A stretch of DNA of 64,000 nucleotides from Thioalkalivibrio sp. ALJT (GCF_000381825.1 NZ_KB907123.1:272021-336020); one strand, 5' to 3'. Shown: positions 27,468 to 35,376, numbered from the stretch's first letter. Program-made: numbers and translations. Notes: generated from the sequence alone by a model not told the origin.

Positions 27468-27692
27468 ATGAGCGAGTTGAAACGTATCACCTTTGATCCG
27501 GAAATCTGCGGGGGGCGCCCCTGCATCCGGGGTACCCGGATGCGAGTGATGGATGTCCTGGACCTTCTTGCTGCAGGGGCCTCGCGGGAGGAAATTCTGG
27601 AGGATTACCCCTATCTGACGGGCGAAGACATTACCGAGGCACTGCGGTTTGCCGCGCGGCAAACGGACCATCCTGTCCTTCACGTTGCCTGA
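27468..27692 (+). CDS. DUF433 antitoxin-like protein
   Basis: A 74-residue DUF433 protein (COG2442), RITFDPEICGGRPCIRGTRM then VMDVLDLLAAGASREEILEDYPYLTGEDITEAL. The family has a winged/helix-turn-helix fold and is the predicted antitoxin of DUF5615 nucleases. It is preceded by AGGAGG and its stop codon directly abuts the next start (TGAATG). Its partner is broken by an inserted element. Confidence 0.9.
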   Translation: MSELKRITFDPEICGGRPCIRGTRMRVMDVLDLLAAGASREEILEDYPYLTGEDITEALRFAARQTDHPVLHVA

Positions 27693-28309
27693 ATGCGCTT
27701 CCTGGTGGATGCACAGCTCCCGCCGGCCCTTGCGCGCTGGCTGGTTGACCAGGGTGTTGAGGCCGAGCATGTTGCAGATGTCGGGATGCTTGAGGCTTCA
27801 GACCGGGAGATCTGGGCGGAAGCACTCCGGACGCGGGCCGTCATCGTGACCCCGGGAGACGCTGATTTAATCGCACGTCCGCGCTCGAGTCGCTTTTGCG
27901 TGCGAACAAGGCGCGGTGACTGCCGTGCAGTCACTCTGCACAAGAGAACCGCAACGCCGTGCGTGCGCAAAAGCGGCCGAGCCCCTGCTTTCTATGGCTT
28001 GTCGGGTTGGTGCCCCTTGTTCCCCGATCCTGCGTTGCGCCGCTTGCGGGTAGAACCACTACCCGCTGCACGACGCGCCTGGTCTCGGAAAACAGGGGGC
28101 ACCAACGCGGACGTGCCATTAAGTCAGCGTCTCCCGAGGATGAGGATTTTGCTGTCTGGCGCTCCGCGGCTTCGGGGGCCTATCCAGCCGTCGTCTGGCT
28201 TCGAGTTGGCAATACTCGAAAGGCGGCCTTGCTCGAATGGTTCAAGCCGCTTTTACCTCGCGTGCTCCAGGCTTCGGAGCACGGTGAATCGCTGATCGAA
28301 GTCGACTGA
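27693..28309 (+). pseudogene. DUF5615 PIN-like nuclease toxin split by a MITE-like element
   Basis: The 5' part encodes MRFLVDAQLPPALARWLVDQ...AEALRTRAVIVT, the first half of a DUF5615 (COG4634) predicted nuclease. The 3' part resumes after the 280-bp element as DEDFAVWRSAASGAYPAVVW and ends GESLIEVD. In intact relatives a single residue links VIVT to DEDF, so the insertion separates the catalytic Asp residues. The frame after the left junction runs into element sequence. The toxin is therefore dead while the DUF433 gene upstream is whole. Confidence 0.9.
27855..28134. mobile_element. MITE-like element, subfamily A, inserted in DUF5615 gene
   Basis: 280 bp, ends GGAGACGCTGATTTAATCGC and its imperfect complement finishing CAGCGTCTCC. 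Arm 1 pairs 27883-27904 with 27961-27982 (CGCTTTTGCG with CGCAAAAGCG). Arm 2 pairs 28006-28026 with 28086-28106 (GTTGGTGCCCC with GGGGGCACCAAC), capped by a GCGGGTAG / CTACCCGC hairpin at about 28046-28067. The layout is therefore end, arm, arm, end, able to fold into a cloverleaf. No ORF. The junctions show no clear target duplication. Confidence 0.88.
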
Positions 28310-28329
28310 CCGAGATACCCCTTGCTGAG

Positions 28330-28352
28330 CTTCGCCTGCAAGCAGGCTCCTG
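28330..28352. repeat. REP-like palindrome, right of DUF433 pair
   Basis: CTTCGCCTGCAAGCAGGCTC and flanks; inverted copy of the unit at 27325-27349. It sits between the dead toxin gene and the convergent small hypothetical gene and could act as a shared 3' stem. Confidence 0.65.
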
Positions 28353-28365
28353 CGGTGGGGTGGGG

Positions 28366-28572
28366 TTACCGGTCGTTCAGCCAGGCGGCCCACTGGGAAT
28401 GGGTGGAGACGTCCACGCCGTCGGCCTTCGCGGCCTGTTGCAGGTGGGTCTGCAGGTCTGCCATCAGTTCGGAATCCATCAGTTCCGGCGCCAGTGCCAA
28501 CTGTGCGTGCAGTGTGCTGTAGACGAGTTTGAGTTCATTCACGGGATAATGTGACCAGTCGAGGTGGGCCAT
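28366..28572 (-). CDS. small conserved hypothetical protein
   Basis: A 68-residue acidic helical protein: MAHLDWSHYPVNELKLVYST, then LMDSELMADLQTHLQQAAKADGVDV and STHSQWAAWLND. No membrane segment or signal. Its regular composition and clean start after CGGAAGG on the minus strand suggest a real gene. I do not recognise a function. A MITE-like element begins about 75 bp upstream of its start and occupies the divergent promoter gap. Confidence 0.65.
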   Translation of the reverse strand: MAHLDWSHYPVNELKLVYSTLHAQLALAPELMDSELMADLQTHLQQAAKADGVDVSTHSQWAAWLNDR

Positions 28573-28645
28573 GCCTTCCGTTCTCCATTGTGATCCGTTG
28601 CGTTATAGCTTGCCGCTGGTTGCGGGTGGCATTCAAAAGCACCTG

Positions 28646-28949
28646 CCGGGGAAGCACTGATTCATGTACACACACGCGCTGGCACCCCGGGTGTTCCGAG
28701 ACCAGGCGCGGTGCGCAGCGGGTAGTGGTTCTACCGCGCAAGCGGCGCAAAGCAGGATTGGGGAACTTGGGGGGCAACCCCGCAACGTCCATCAACGCGG
28801 GGGCTCGGCCTCTGGTTGTGATCAAAAACGGGCGCGGGAACGGCGTTGCGGCTCCCTTGTGCAGAATGACTGCGCGGCGGTCACCGTGCCTTGTTCGCAC
28901 GCAAAAGCGACGCAGCAGCGAGCGTGTACATTGATCAGTGTTTCCCCGG
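28646..28949. mobile_element. MITE-like element, subfamily B
   Basis: About 304 bp, left end CCGGGGAAGCACTGATTCAT, right end ATTGATCAGTGTTTCCCCGG. It shares the family arms (GTTCCGAGACCAGGCGCGG region, GCGGGTAGTGGTTCTACCGC hairpin, CGCAAAAGCG near the right end) in the same order as the higB copy. It lies between the divergent small hypothetical gene and the gene at 28959, whose start codon is only 10 bp from its end. Confidence 0.82.
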
Positions 28950-28958
28950 GGGATAGAG

Positions 28959-29315
28959 ATGTATAAGCGTCGAGCGCGGTTGTTGGTCGCGGCCGCAGGC
29001 CCGGACGGGCGAGCCGCACGCGTGGCGGAACTGGCCGCGGCGGGCGAGTTCAGGGACTGGATCGAGGTACGCCCGGCGCCGGCGATGGCGGCGGTGACGG
29101 AGGCCGACCTGGCCTGGGGTGATCTGCTGGTGGCCGTGGATACGGCCGCGGCCCGCGCCATGCCCGCACAGCGCCCTGCGACCTGTCGGCCGAAGTACTG
29201 GCAGCTGCCCGCCGATACGGGAATGGCGTTTGATCGCCAGGCCCAGGAGGCGCTGCGCTGCATGGTCGGCGGGATGCGCATGCTGGCGCGGGTGGATGTC
29301 GCAGATGATGCCTGA
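28959..29315 (+). CDS. hypothetical protein, distantly phosphatase-like
   Basis: A 118-residue cytosolic protein starting MYKRRARLLVAAAGPDGRAA. The part WGDLLVAVDTAAARAMPAQ followed by PKYWQLPADTGMAF recalls the C-terminal half of low-molecular-weight protein tyrosine phosphatases, but the CX5R P-loop is missing at the N-terminus (AAAGPDGRAAR instead), so no catalysis is expected. The ATG at 28959 is preceded by GGGGGATAGAG, which abuts the repeat element, so the element end may supply part of its ribosome binding site. Function unknown. Confidence 0.6.
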   Translation: MYKRRARLLVAAAGPDGRAARVAELAAAGEFRDWIEVRPAPAMAAVTEADLAWGDLLVAVDTAAARAMPAQRPATCRPKYWQLPADTGMAFDRQAQEALRCMVGGMRMLARVDVADDA

Positions 29316-29719
29316 CCGGCAGCCTGTCCGGGCGCGTCTGTGTCCTCTCCTCATCCGCCTCGAGTCCGTCCTCGCCCGGGCCTTGGTGTGCCTGCCCGAG
29401 CATCCTGATCCTGCGGCTGGAGCACGCCCTGGTTCCGGTCCACCCGGTGAAATGAGCCCCGGCCTCGTCCTCCCTGCTCAAGCGAAACCGAGAGTGCAGA
29501 ATCTCCAGCGCTGGTTGTACCTCGAGGCCCGCGACCCCGGATAAGCGCTGCGCGGTTTCCAGGGTGATGTCGGGCAGGTGGGGGCCGGTTTGCTGCGGAT
29601 GATGGCCATGTTGTTGCGCTGGCGGGTGTTTGCCGGCTTGTCATTGCAGGGTGTCCGGTGAGCGCGGGTGCTCTCCGGCGGTTGTCCGGTTGCCGGGGTG
29701 GTGCGGGGGATGTCGGGGG
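29316..29719. other. gene-free stretch
   Basis: About 400 bp with no recognisable gene. A minus-strand reading (around 29400-29600) can be followed as QQTGPHLPDITLETAQRLSG without a family match, and may be a decayed gene. GC-rich G/T runs mark 29640-29720. Confidence 0.45.
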
Positions 29720-30250
29720 CTATTCGGGGTGGTACGGCACGGGGGCGCGGGCGTGCAATTGGGCCAGGTGGGATTCGTAGAGGGTCCAGATACGTGGAGC
29801 GATGGCGCCGCGTGAGCCGGGGTAGGTGAGGCGGTCGGGGTTGAAGGTGGCGAGGCGTTCGATCTCGGTGCAGCGCAGTTCTTCGTTGATTACGTTGAAG
29901 ATCAGGATCTGCGTGCCCTGATCGGCGATCGGCAGCAGGGCCCCGATGATGCCGGTGTCGTTAAGTCCGGGTTCACCGCGGGCATCGCCCAGCTCGGCCG
30001 GTGGTCGCACCAGGGTGCCCAGCAGTTCCTGATAGGCCTGATCGCAGGCGTAGCAGATCTCCGGCGCCCGCAAACCCTGTACGCGTTCGCAGGCCAGGCG
30101 GATTGTCTCGTTTGGCAGCGCCATGCGTTCCGGTGACAGGCCGATGCGGTTGCGCTCGCCATTGGGCAGCAGGCGCGGGACCTTCTCCTGACAGGATGGG
30201 CAACGCCAGTTGGCGATCTGAGGACCTTCAACAATGTTGCTGGGCGGCAT
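29720..30250 (-). CDS. hypothetical protein with two CxxC pairs
   Basis: A 176-residue protein with WRCPSCQEKVPRLL near the N-terminus and ICYACDQAY near residue 67; the two CxxC pairs could hold one zinc. The rest is a mixed alpha/beta region (NDTGIIGALLPIADQGTQIL) with no known signature. No signal peptide. The start MPPSNIVEGPQ at 30250 fits the coding composition. It is followed by the redox gene on the same strand after 93 bp (upstream side). Function not recognised. Confidence 0.55.
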   Translation of the reverse strand: MPPSNIVEGPQIANWRCPSCQEKVPRLLPNGERNRIGLSPERMALPNETIRLACERVQGLRAPEICYACDQAYQELLGTLVRPPAELGDARGEPGLNDTGIIGALLPIADQGTQILIFNVINEELRCTEIERLATFNPDRLTYPGSRGAIAPRIWTLYESHLAQLHARAPVPYHPE

Positions 30251-30343
30251 GGGTGGCGATCCCGTGAGGTTGCGTGGCGGTATACGACCGGGACCGGCGG
30301 GGTGGCCCTTGCCTTGCCCCGCGGGCCCGCGGCCGCCGCGGGG

Positions 30344-30925
30344 TCAGCCGTAGTAGGCCGGTTCGTTGCCCGGGCGCCACTTGATGTTGCAGCCGAGGCT
30401 CGGGTGCTGCGGTTCGGGGGCGGGCTGACCGGCGAGCAGGGCATCGCTGGCGGCGCGCAGGTCGCGGCCGGTCACCGGGGTGTCGGCGCCGGGTCGAGTC
30501 TCGTCGAACTGGCCGCGGTAGTACAGCTTGCGCTCGGCATCGAACAGGTACAGGTCGGGGGTGCAGGCGGCGTGATAGGCCTTGGCGACGGATTGGTCCT
30601 CGTCCAGGCAGTACGGGAATTTGTAGCCGAAGCGACGGGCGTCGTCCTTCATCTTGTCCGGGGCGTCGTCCGGCACCGCCTGGATGTCGTTGGAGTTGAT
30701 TGCGATCACTGCGATGCCCTTTTCCGAGTATTCGCGACCGTAGCGCGCAAATTCGTGGCGGATCAGCTGTACGAACGGGCAGTGATTGCAGATGAAGGCG
30801 ATCATGTAGCCTTTCGCATCGGGAAAGCTGTCCAGGCTGATGGTGTCGCCGGAGACGACGTCCGGAAGGGAAAAGTTCGGTGCCTCGGTGCCGAGTTCGA
30901 TCATCTGCGAGGGGGTACGGGCCAT
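30344..30925 (-). CDS. thioredoxin/AhpC-TSA family redoxin
   Basis: A 193-residue redoxin. GTEAPNFSLPDVVSGDTISL is the family start, FICNHCPFVQLIRHEF carries the active Cys (NHCPF, one or two Cys), and HAACTPDLYLFDAERKLYYRGQFD follows, as in thioredoxin family proteins annotated as alkyl hydroperoxide reductase-like. No signal peptide, so cytosolic. The ATG at 30925 was chosen at the conserved start; the upstream extension overlaps the divergent fpr promoter. It may reduce peroxides or protein disulfides; partner unknown. Confidence 0.85.
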   Translation of the reverse strand: MARTPSQMIELGTEAPNFSLPDVVSGDTISLDSFPDAKGYMIAFICNHCPFVQLIRHEFARYGREYSEKGIAVIAINSNDIQAVPDDAPDKMKDDARRFGYKFPYCLDEDQSVAKAYHAACTPDLYLFDAERKLYYRGQFDETRPGADTPVTGRDLRAASDALLAGQPAPEPQHPSLGCNIKWRPGNEPAYYG

Positions 30926-31043
30926 GACTGCTCCATTGGTCGAATTTGGGTGAATTATACGGTGCCGGCCGGGGGTGCTTGAAACCTTCCGGCCGCGCCA
31001 GCACTCTTGCGCATAATACCCGAGTAACGGAGTAAGGAATAAC

Positions 31044-31784
31044 ATGGGCTGGGTAACCGGTGTCGTACAGGAGCGCAAGCAGTGGACGGAACGTTTGTTC
31101 TCGCTGCGCGTGGATGCGGAGGTCGAGCCGTTCAAGGCGGGACAGTTCAATCGCCTGCGCCTGGAGATCGACGGCGAGATGGTGGGGCGGCCGTATTCCT
31201 ACGTGAATGCGCCGGACGAGCGACCGCTGGATTTTTACCTGATCACGGTGCCGGACGGGCCGCTTTCCAATCGCCTGGCCGCGCTGGAGCCAGGCGACAC
31301 GGTGGAGGTGATGCCGCGCGCCACGGGCTTCTTCACGCTGGACGAATTACCGGACAGCCGCGATCTCTGGCTGCTCTCCACCGGGACGGCACTGGGGCCG
31401 TTTCTGTCGATACTGAAGACGGATGCCCCCTGGGAGCGGTTCCAGAACATCCGTCTGATCCATGCGGTCCGCCAGGCGGAGGAGCTGACCTACCAGGACA
31501 CGCTCCGGCAGTTTCAGGAGCGTGCCCCGCAGCAGTTCCAGTACATCCCGTTTGTCAGTCGGGAGCCGTTCGCCGGGGGGCTGGAAGGCCGGGTCCCGGC
31601 GGCCATCGCGGAGGGGCGCCTGGAACATCACGCGGGCCTGAAGATCACGCCCGAGCACTCGCAGGTGATGCTGTGCGGCAACCCCGCGATGGTGCAGGAC
31701 ACCACTGCGATCCTGAAGGAACGCGGGCTCGCGAAGAACCGCAGGCGCAAGCCCGGTCATATCACCACCGAAAACTACTGGTAG
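31044..31784 (+). CDS. fpr: ferredoxin/flavodoxin--NADP+ reductase
   Basis: A 246-residue FAD enzyme of the bacterial FNR (Fpr) subclass. FAD-binding RPYSYVNAP (RxYS), NADP-binding LLSTGTALGPFLSIL and the C-terminal GHITTENYW with the aromatic end are present. It exchanges electrons between NADPH and ferredoxin or flavodoxin, often for oxidative stress defence or Fe-S assembly. It is divergent from the redoxin gene (118 bp gap). Confidence 0.94.
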   Translation: MGWVTGVVQERKQWTERLFSLRVDAEVEPFKAGQFNRLRLEIDGEMVGRPYSYVNAPDERPLDFYLITVPDGPLSNRLAALEPGDTVEVMPRATGFFTLDELPDSRDLWLLSTGTALGPFLSILKTDAPWERFQNIRLIHAVRQAEELTYQDTLRQFQERAPQQFQYIPFVSREPFAGGLEGRVPAAIAEGRLEHHAGLKITPEHSQVMLCGNPAMVQDTTAILKERGLAKNRRRKPGHITTENYW

Positions 31785-31826
31785 GGCCCGGCTCCGGCTT
31801 TGGGCAGGAGCTGCCCCTGCGAGCAG

Positions 31827-31845
31827 GCCCCCGCGGGGGCTTTGG
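31827..31845. repeat. GC palindrome between convergent fpr and hydrolase
   Basis: GCCCCCGCGGGGGC-type perfect palindrome followed by TTT, plus a REP-like GGAGCTGCCCCTGCGAGCAG just upstream. It may serve as a weak bidirectional terminator. Confidence 0.5.
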
Positions 31846-31855
31846 CGTCAGGCTT

Positions 31856-32629
31856 CTAGTCCAGCAGGTTTGCGGACCAGGCGCGGATCAGGCCGCCGAC
31901 GTAGCGGGTGTGTTCCGGGCGCGAGAGCAGGTGGTCGGTCTGATGCAGGGCGACGAAGCTTTTCGGGTGCCGGGCCTGCTGAAAGATCTTGCGGGCGTGA
32001 TCGACGCTCACCACGGTATCCCCGGGCGCGTGCAACAGCAGCAGGGGGCGTTCCAGCGTCTCCAGTGCCGTATCCAGCGTGGGTTCCGCGATGGATTCGA
32101 TGAAGGCGCGGCCGATTTCGACCGGGCGCCCTCCGATATGGATACGGGCGGAGCCTTCGTTGCGGATTGTGTCCGCGGCATCCCCGAACAGGTGTGCCAC
32201 GTGCCCGGGCCGGCTCGGGGCGGCGATGGTGACGATGCCGTCGAGGGATTTTCGTTGTGCCCCTACGTAGATGGCCATGGCGCCGCCGAAGCTGTGGCCG
32301 ATCAGCAGGTTGGTGTGGCGTCCGGTGTACGTCTCCAGGGCCTCGAGGGCGGAGTGCAGGTCCTCGCAATAGGTGTCCAGGGTGCTGTCACGGAATTCAC
32401 CGTCCGAGTCGCCCAGTCCCATGAAGTCGAAGCGCAGGGTGGCGATGCCTTCTGCGGCCAGTGCGCGCGCCAGCCGGACCGTTGCGGGGAAGTCCTTGGA
32501 ACAGGCGAAGCAATGGGCGATACAGGCCTGGCCGCGGATGGCATCGACCGTGTCGGGCGCAACCAGGATGCCGCCGAGGCGTACCCCGCGCGGGGTCTTG
32601 ATGTTCAGCGCTGTGGTCTGGGTGGACAT
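31856..32629 (-). CDS. alpha/beta hydrolase
   Basis: A 257-residue cytosolic alpha/beta hydrolase. Nucleophile elbow IGHSFGGAMA, acid region HAPGDTVVSVDHA and catalytic His in LHQTDHLLSRPEH are intact; FDFMGLGDSDGEF is the typical oxyanion-side loop. It resembles a family fused in other bacteria to an OsmC domain, but here it stands alone. Substrate unknown. It is divergent from the YdcH-like gene. Confidence 0.85.
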   Translation of the reverse strand: MSTQTTALNIKTPRGVRLGGILVAPDTVDAIRGQACIAHCFACSKDFPATVRLARALAAEGIATLRFDFMGLGDSDGEFRDSTLDTYCEDLHSALEALETYTGRHTNLLIGHSFGGAMAIYVGAQRKSLDGIVTIAAPSRPGHVAHLFGDAADTIRNEGSARIHIGGRPVEIGRAFIESIAEPTLDTALETLERPLLLLHAPGDTVVSVDHARKIFQQARHPKSFVALHQTDHLLSRPEHTRYVGGLIRAWSANLLD

Positions 32630-32767
32630 CGGCCAGGCTCCGGGTTGGGTTTCCTATGGTCCCGCGGGGGACGGTCTGCGATCATACGGGTTTGCGCATC
32701 CAGATGGCCAAGTGAGTCGCCTCGCGAGATCACAACCATATGGTCACGGCAGAGCAGAGGGGGCGAC

Positions 32768-32968
32768 TTGGAAACCGACAGTCAGATTCGTGCGCGCCTG
32801 GCCGAGCTGGAGGCCGAACATCGGGCCCTGGATGCGGCCATTGGTGCGATGCATGAACAGTCCTCCCCGGATCTGTTCGCCATCCAGCGTCTGAAAAAGC
32901 GCAAGTTGCAACTGAAGGACGCCATCCAGCGTTTGCGCAGCCGGCTGATCCCTGACCTCAACGCCTGA
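32768..32968 (+). CDS. YdcH/DUF465 family small coiled protein
   Basis: A 66-residue helical protein: ETDSQIRARLAELEAEHRAL then FAIQRLKKRKLQLKDAIQRL, the DUF465 pattern. The start is a TTG at 32768 set just after AGAGGGGG; no in-frame ATG fits. Basic/acidic amphipathic helices suggest a short coiled coil. Function in the family is unknown. Confidence 0.75.
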   Translation: METDSQIRARLAELEAEHRALDAAIGAMHEQSSPDLFAIQRLKKRKLQLKDAIQRLRSRLIPDLNA

Positions 32969-33158
32969 TCGCAGGCGTCCACCACGCAGCGGACGGGGAG
33001 ACGCATGAGAGCAAAGCGCCTGATAGCAGGCGTGGAAGACACGAAGAAAGGCAGGGCCACCTGACAGAAACAGCGGTTGTTCTTCCCGCTTTCCCAGCCT
33101 TCCTGTCAATCGCTCTTGACCTGGACCTTCTTCGCGCCTTCGTGTGACTCGTCGCGAG

Positions 33159-33188
33159 CAAAAAAAAACGGCGCCCGGAGGCGCCGTT
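33159..33188 (-). terminator. rho-independent terminator of fccAB
   Basis: On the minus strand ACGGCGCCTCC / GGGCGCCGT arms form the stem followed by nine T residues, about 30 bp after fccB. The rest of 32969-33158 contains no gene, only a short imperfect direct repeat (CTGATCGCAGGCGT / CTGATAGCAGGCGT). Confidence 0.9.
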
Positions 33189-33219
33189 CAAGTGTGTTCC
33201 GTAATGGAACTTCTGGGCG

Positions 33220-34515
33220 TTAGCCCCAGATGTCGTGGGTGATGCCGTCGTACCAGGCGCGGGTGTACCCTGCCTCACGGCGACGAACGCTGGAGCTCGC
33301 ACCCATCGGGCTGACGCCCCCTGCACCGTCGACACCGCTCATGGCGCCATCCTGGTACTGGTACACCGCGGCCACGCTGATGGCGTATTCCGGTGTGACC
33401 AGGCTGTAGCAGGTGTTGGCGGAGGAGGGGTTGATGGGCTCCTGACCGGAGAGCTCGCGCACGATCGCGGCGGCGACGATCTTGCCCTGGTTGTTGGCCG
33501 AATGGCCGGACTTGGGCATGGCCCCGGCCACGCTGGCATCCCCGAGGACGTAGATGTTGTCGTCCATCTCCGACTTGAAGGTGAGCTGATCCACCGGGAC
33601 CCAGCCTGCGTCGTTGGTCAGCCCCACGTCGTGGGCGATTTGACCGGCGCGCTGGGCGGGGATGAAGTTCAGCACGTCGGCGCGGACGCGTTCGAAGCCG
33701 CTGTCGGCCATGACGGTCATGTTGTCGACGTCGATTTCTTCGGCGCGGCCGCCTTCGGAACCGGCACGCCATTCGATCATGTCGCCGTAGTGCTCGGCCC
33801 AGCCTTCCTCGAACAGGCCCTGCTTGGAGAAGGCATCCTTCGGGTCCAGGATGATGATCTTGGAGCGCGGCTTCTCCTGCTTGAAGTAGTGCGCAACCAG
33901 CGACACCCGCTCATACGGCCCCGGCGGGCAGCGGAACGGGTTCGGCGGGGCGACCATCACGAATACGCCGCCGTTCGGCATGTCGCGCAGTTGCGAGCGC
34001 AGCAGTTCGGTCTGTGCACCGGCCTTCCAGGCGTGCGGGATGCGATCGGCGTCGGCTTCCGAGATGCCGGGCATGGCGTCGTAGCGGAAATCGATGCCCG
34101 GGGACATCACCAGCTTGTCGTAACTCATGCTGTCGCCGCCGGCCAGGCGCACACTGCGGGCAGCGGCATCCACTGCTGTCACGCGGTCCTGAACGATCTC
34201 GATGCCGTGGTCGTCACGCAGGGTGTCGTAACCCTGGGCGATATCACCCATGCTGGCAAAGCCGCCGATCACCCAGTTACTGCCGTAGCAGGTGTGGTAG
34301 GTGGCGTTCGGCTCAATCAGCGTCACGCGAGTGGCGGGCGAGAACTGCTTGATGTATTTGGCTGCGGTGGCCCCGCCGGATCCGCCGCCAACCACCACGA
34401 TGTGAGCCTTGTCGGCCCCCTGTACGCCGTTGGCTGCACAGCCAATGCCGGTGAAGGCCGCGGCACCGGTGATACCGGCGACCTTGAGAAAATTACGTCG
34501 CGAAAAATCATGCAT
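33220..34515 (-). CDS. fccB: flavocytochrome c sulfide dehydrogenase, flavoprotein subunit
   Basis: A 431-residue FAD protein with a Tat signal (SRRNFLKVAGITGAAAF). FAD-binding IVVVGGGSGGATAAKYI, the redox Cys regions TYHTCYGSNWVIGG and NTCYSLVTPEYA, and PPNPFRCPPGPYERVSL are characteristic of FccB. It oxidises sulfide to sulfur or polysulfide in the periplasm, passing electrons to the FccA haem. The ATG at 34515 was chosen as it starts the twin-arginine signal; it lies 19 bp after fccA. Confidence 0.95.
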   Translation of the reverse strand: MHDFSRRNFLKVAGITGAAAFTGIGCAANGVQGADKAHIVVVGGGSGGATAAKYIKQFSPATRVTLIEPNATYHTCYGSNWVIGGFASMGDIAQGYDTLRDDHGIEIVQDRVTAVDAAARSVRLAGGDSMSYDKLVMSPGIDFRYDAMPGISEADADRIPHAWKAGAQTELLRSQLRDMPNGGVFVMVAPPNPFRCPPGPYERVSLVAHYFKQEKPRSKIIILDPKDAFSKQGLFEEGWAEHYGDMIEWRAGSEGGRAEEIDVDNMTVMADSGFERVRADVLNFIPAQRAGQIAHDVGLTNDAGWVPVDQLTFKSEMDDNIYVLGDASVAGAMPKSGHSANNQGKIVAAAIVRELSGQEPINPSSANTCYSLVTPEYAISVAAVYQYQDGAMSGVDGAGGVSPMGASSSVRRREAGYTRAWYDGITHDIWG

Positions 34516-34534
34516 GTTGTCGTTCCCCCCAGAT

Positions 34535-34846
34535 TCAGAAGCGGCCGAAGTAGGCGGCCATGGCGTCGATTTCTTCGTCGGTGTAGCCCTTGGCGTGACG
34601 ATCCATGATCGTCGCAGCACGGTCACCGTCGCGGAATGCCCTCATCTGACTGGCGATGATCTCAGCGGGGAAATGACTCAGTTCGGTTACGCCCTGCTGG
34701 GCCCCGGCTGCGTTATGGCAGGCCTTGCAGGAAGAGGCCATCAGCTGGCCACGCGTGATTTCGTCGTCGGCGACGGCTTGCGTGGCAGTGCCTGCCATCG
34801 CGAGCGAGGCCACGAGTCCCGCCAGGTACAAATACGATTTCTTCAT
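34535..34846 (-). CDS. fccA: flavocytochrome c sulfide dehydrogenase, cytochrome subunit
   Basis: A 103-residue monohaem c-type cytochrome. A Sec signal ends near AVA-DD, C40-K-A-C43-H44 binds haem, and Met in ATIMDRHAKGY is the likely axial ligand. One haem only, so it is the short form rather than the dihaem type. It is first in the fccAB operon and exported separately (Sec) from the flavoprotein (Tat). The ATG at 34846 follows GGAGGAG. Confidence 0.92.
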   Translation of the reverse strand: MKKSYLYLAGLVASLAMAGTATQAVADDEITRGQLMASSCKACHNAAGAQQGVTELSHFPAEIIASQMRAFRDGDRAATIMDRHAKGYTDEEIDAMAAYFGRF

Positions 34847-34916
34847 TGAATCGGACTCCTCCGTTCGAAGTGACTTTGAAAAGTGACAGCTGTGGAGTAC
34901 TGCCTTCATCCTCTGG

Positions 34917-34966
34917 CCCGGTGTGAAATACCGGGTTGTCGTTGCGCCACCGGGTTCGAGCCCGGT
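34917..34966 (-). promoter_or_regulatory. hairpins in the fccAB upstream region
   Basis: Two adjacent stems, CCCGGTATTTCACACCGGG (34917-34935) and ACCGGGCTCGAACCCGGT (34949-34966), lie 70-120 bp upstream of fccA, the second flanked by direct GTTGCGCC copies. They may be operator dyads or a leader structure. The remaining upstream DNA to 35067 is gene-free and is shared with the divergent PilZ gene. Confidence 0.45.
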
Positions 34967-35067
34967 AGTTGCGCCTGATCGTCTAAAGGATCGATCATGG
35001 CACTCGTATAGCACATACAAGCGGTCTTTTCGATGCATCTAAAAGGCATTTGTGATCAGGAGGGGGC

Positions 35068-35376
35068 ATGAACGGGGAGCGGCGGCGGCATCCACGGGTT
35101 CCGATGGCCGTCGAGGTCGTGTGCGAAATGGAGGACGGAGACCAGGTCACCCTGACCACTAACGACATCTCCGGTGGTGGTGCCTTCCTGCAATGGGACG
35201 ATCCGGACGACGCCTGTGTCGGGCGCCTGATGAAGCTTGCTTCGGACGACGAGCTGATGCTGCAGGTCTTCGGGATGCTCGGGGATGGCGGTGCAGCGCC
35301 GCGGGTCAAGGCCCGGGTCGTGCGGGTGATGGAGGGCGGTATCGCCGTGCGTTTTGACCCCGAAGAACTGGAATAA
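35068..35376 (+). CDS. PilZ-domain protein
   Basis: A 102-residue single-domain PilZ protein. The c-di-GMP site is intact: ERRRHPR (RxxxR) at residues 4-10 and NDISGGGAFL (D/N-x-S-x-x-G) about 23 residues later. It would bind cyclic-di-GMP and signal to an unknown partner, possibly pilus or envelope functions. It stands alone and divergent from fccAB. The ATG follows AGGAGGGGG. Confidence 0.9.
   Translation: MNGERRRHPRVPMAVEVVCEMEDGDQVTLTTNDISGGGAFLQWDDPDDACVGRLMKLASDDELMLQVFGMLGDGGAAPRVKARVVRVMEGGIAVRFDPEELE

Noticed and set aside
29351-29644. Minus-strand 97-codon open frame
   Set aside because: Low-complexity Arg/Pro/Gly composition, no start context and no family pattern.
34941-34975. 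tRNA-like T-arm (CCGGGTTCGAGCCCGG)
   Set aside because: No acceptor, D-arm or anticodon stem can be formed with the flanking sequence; it is treated as a simple hairpin.
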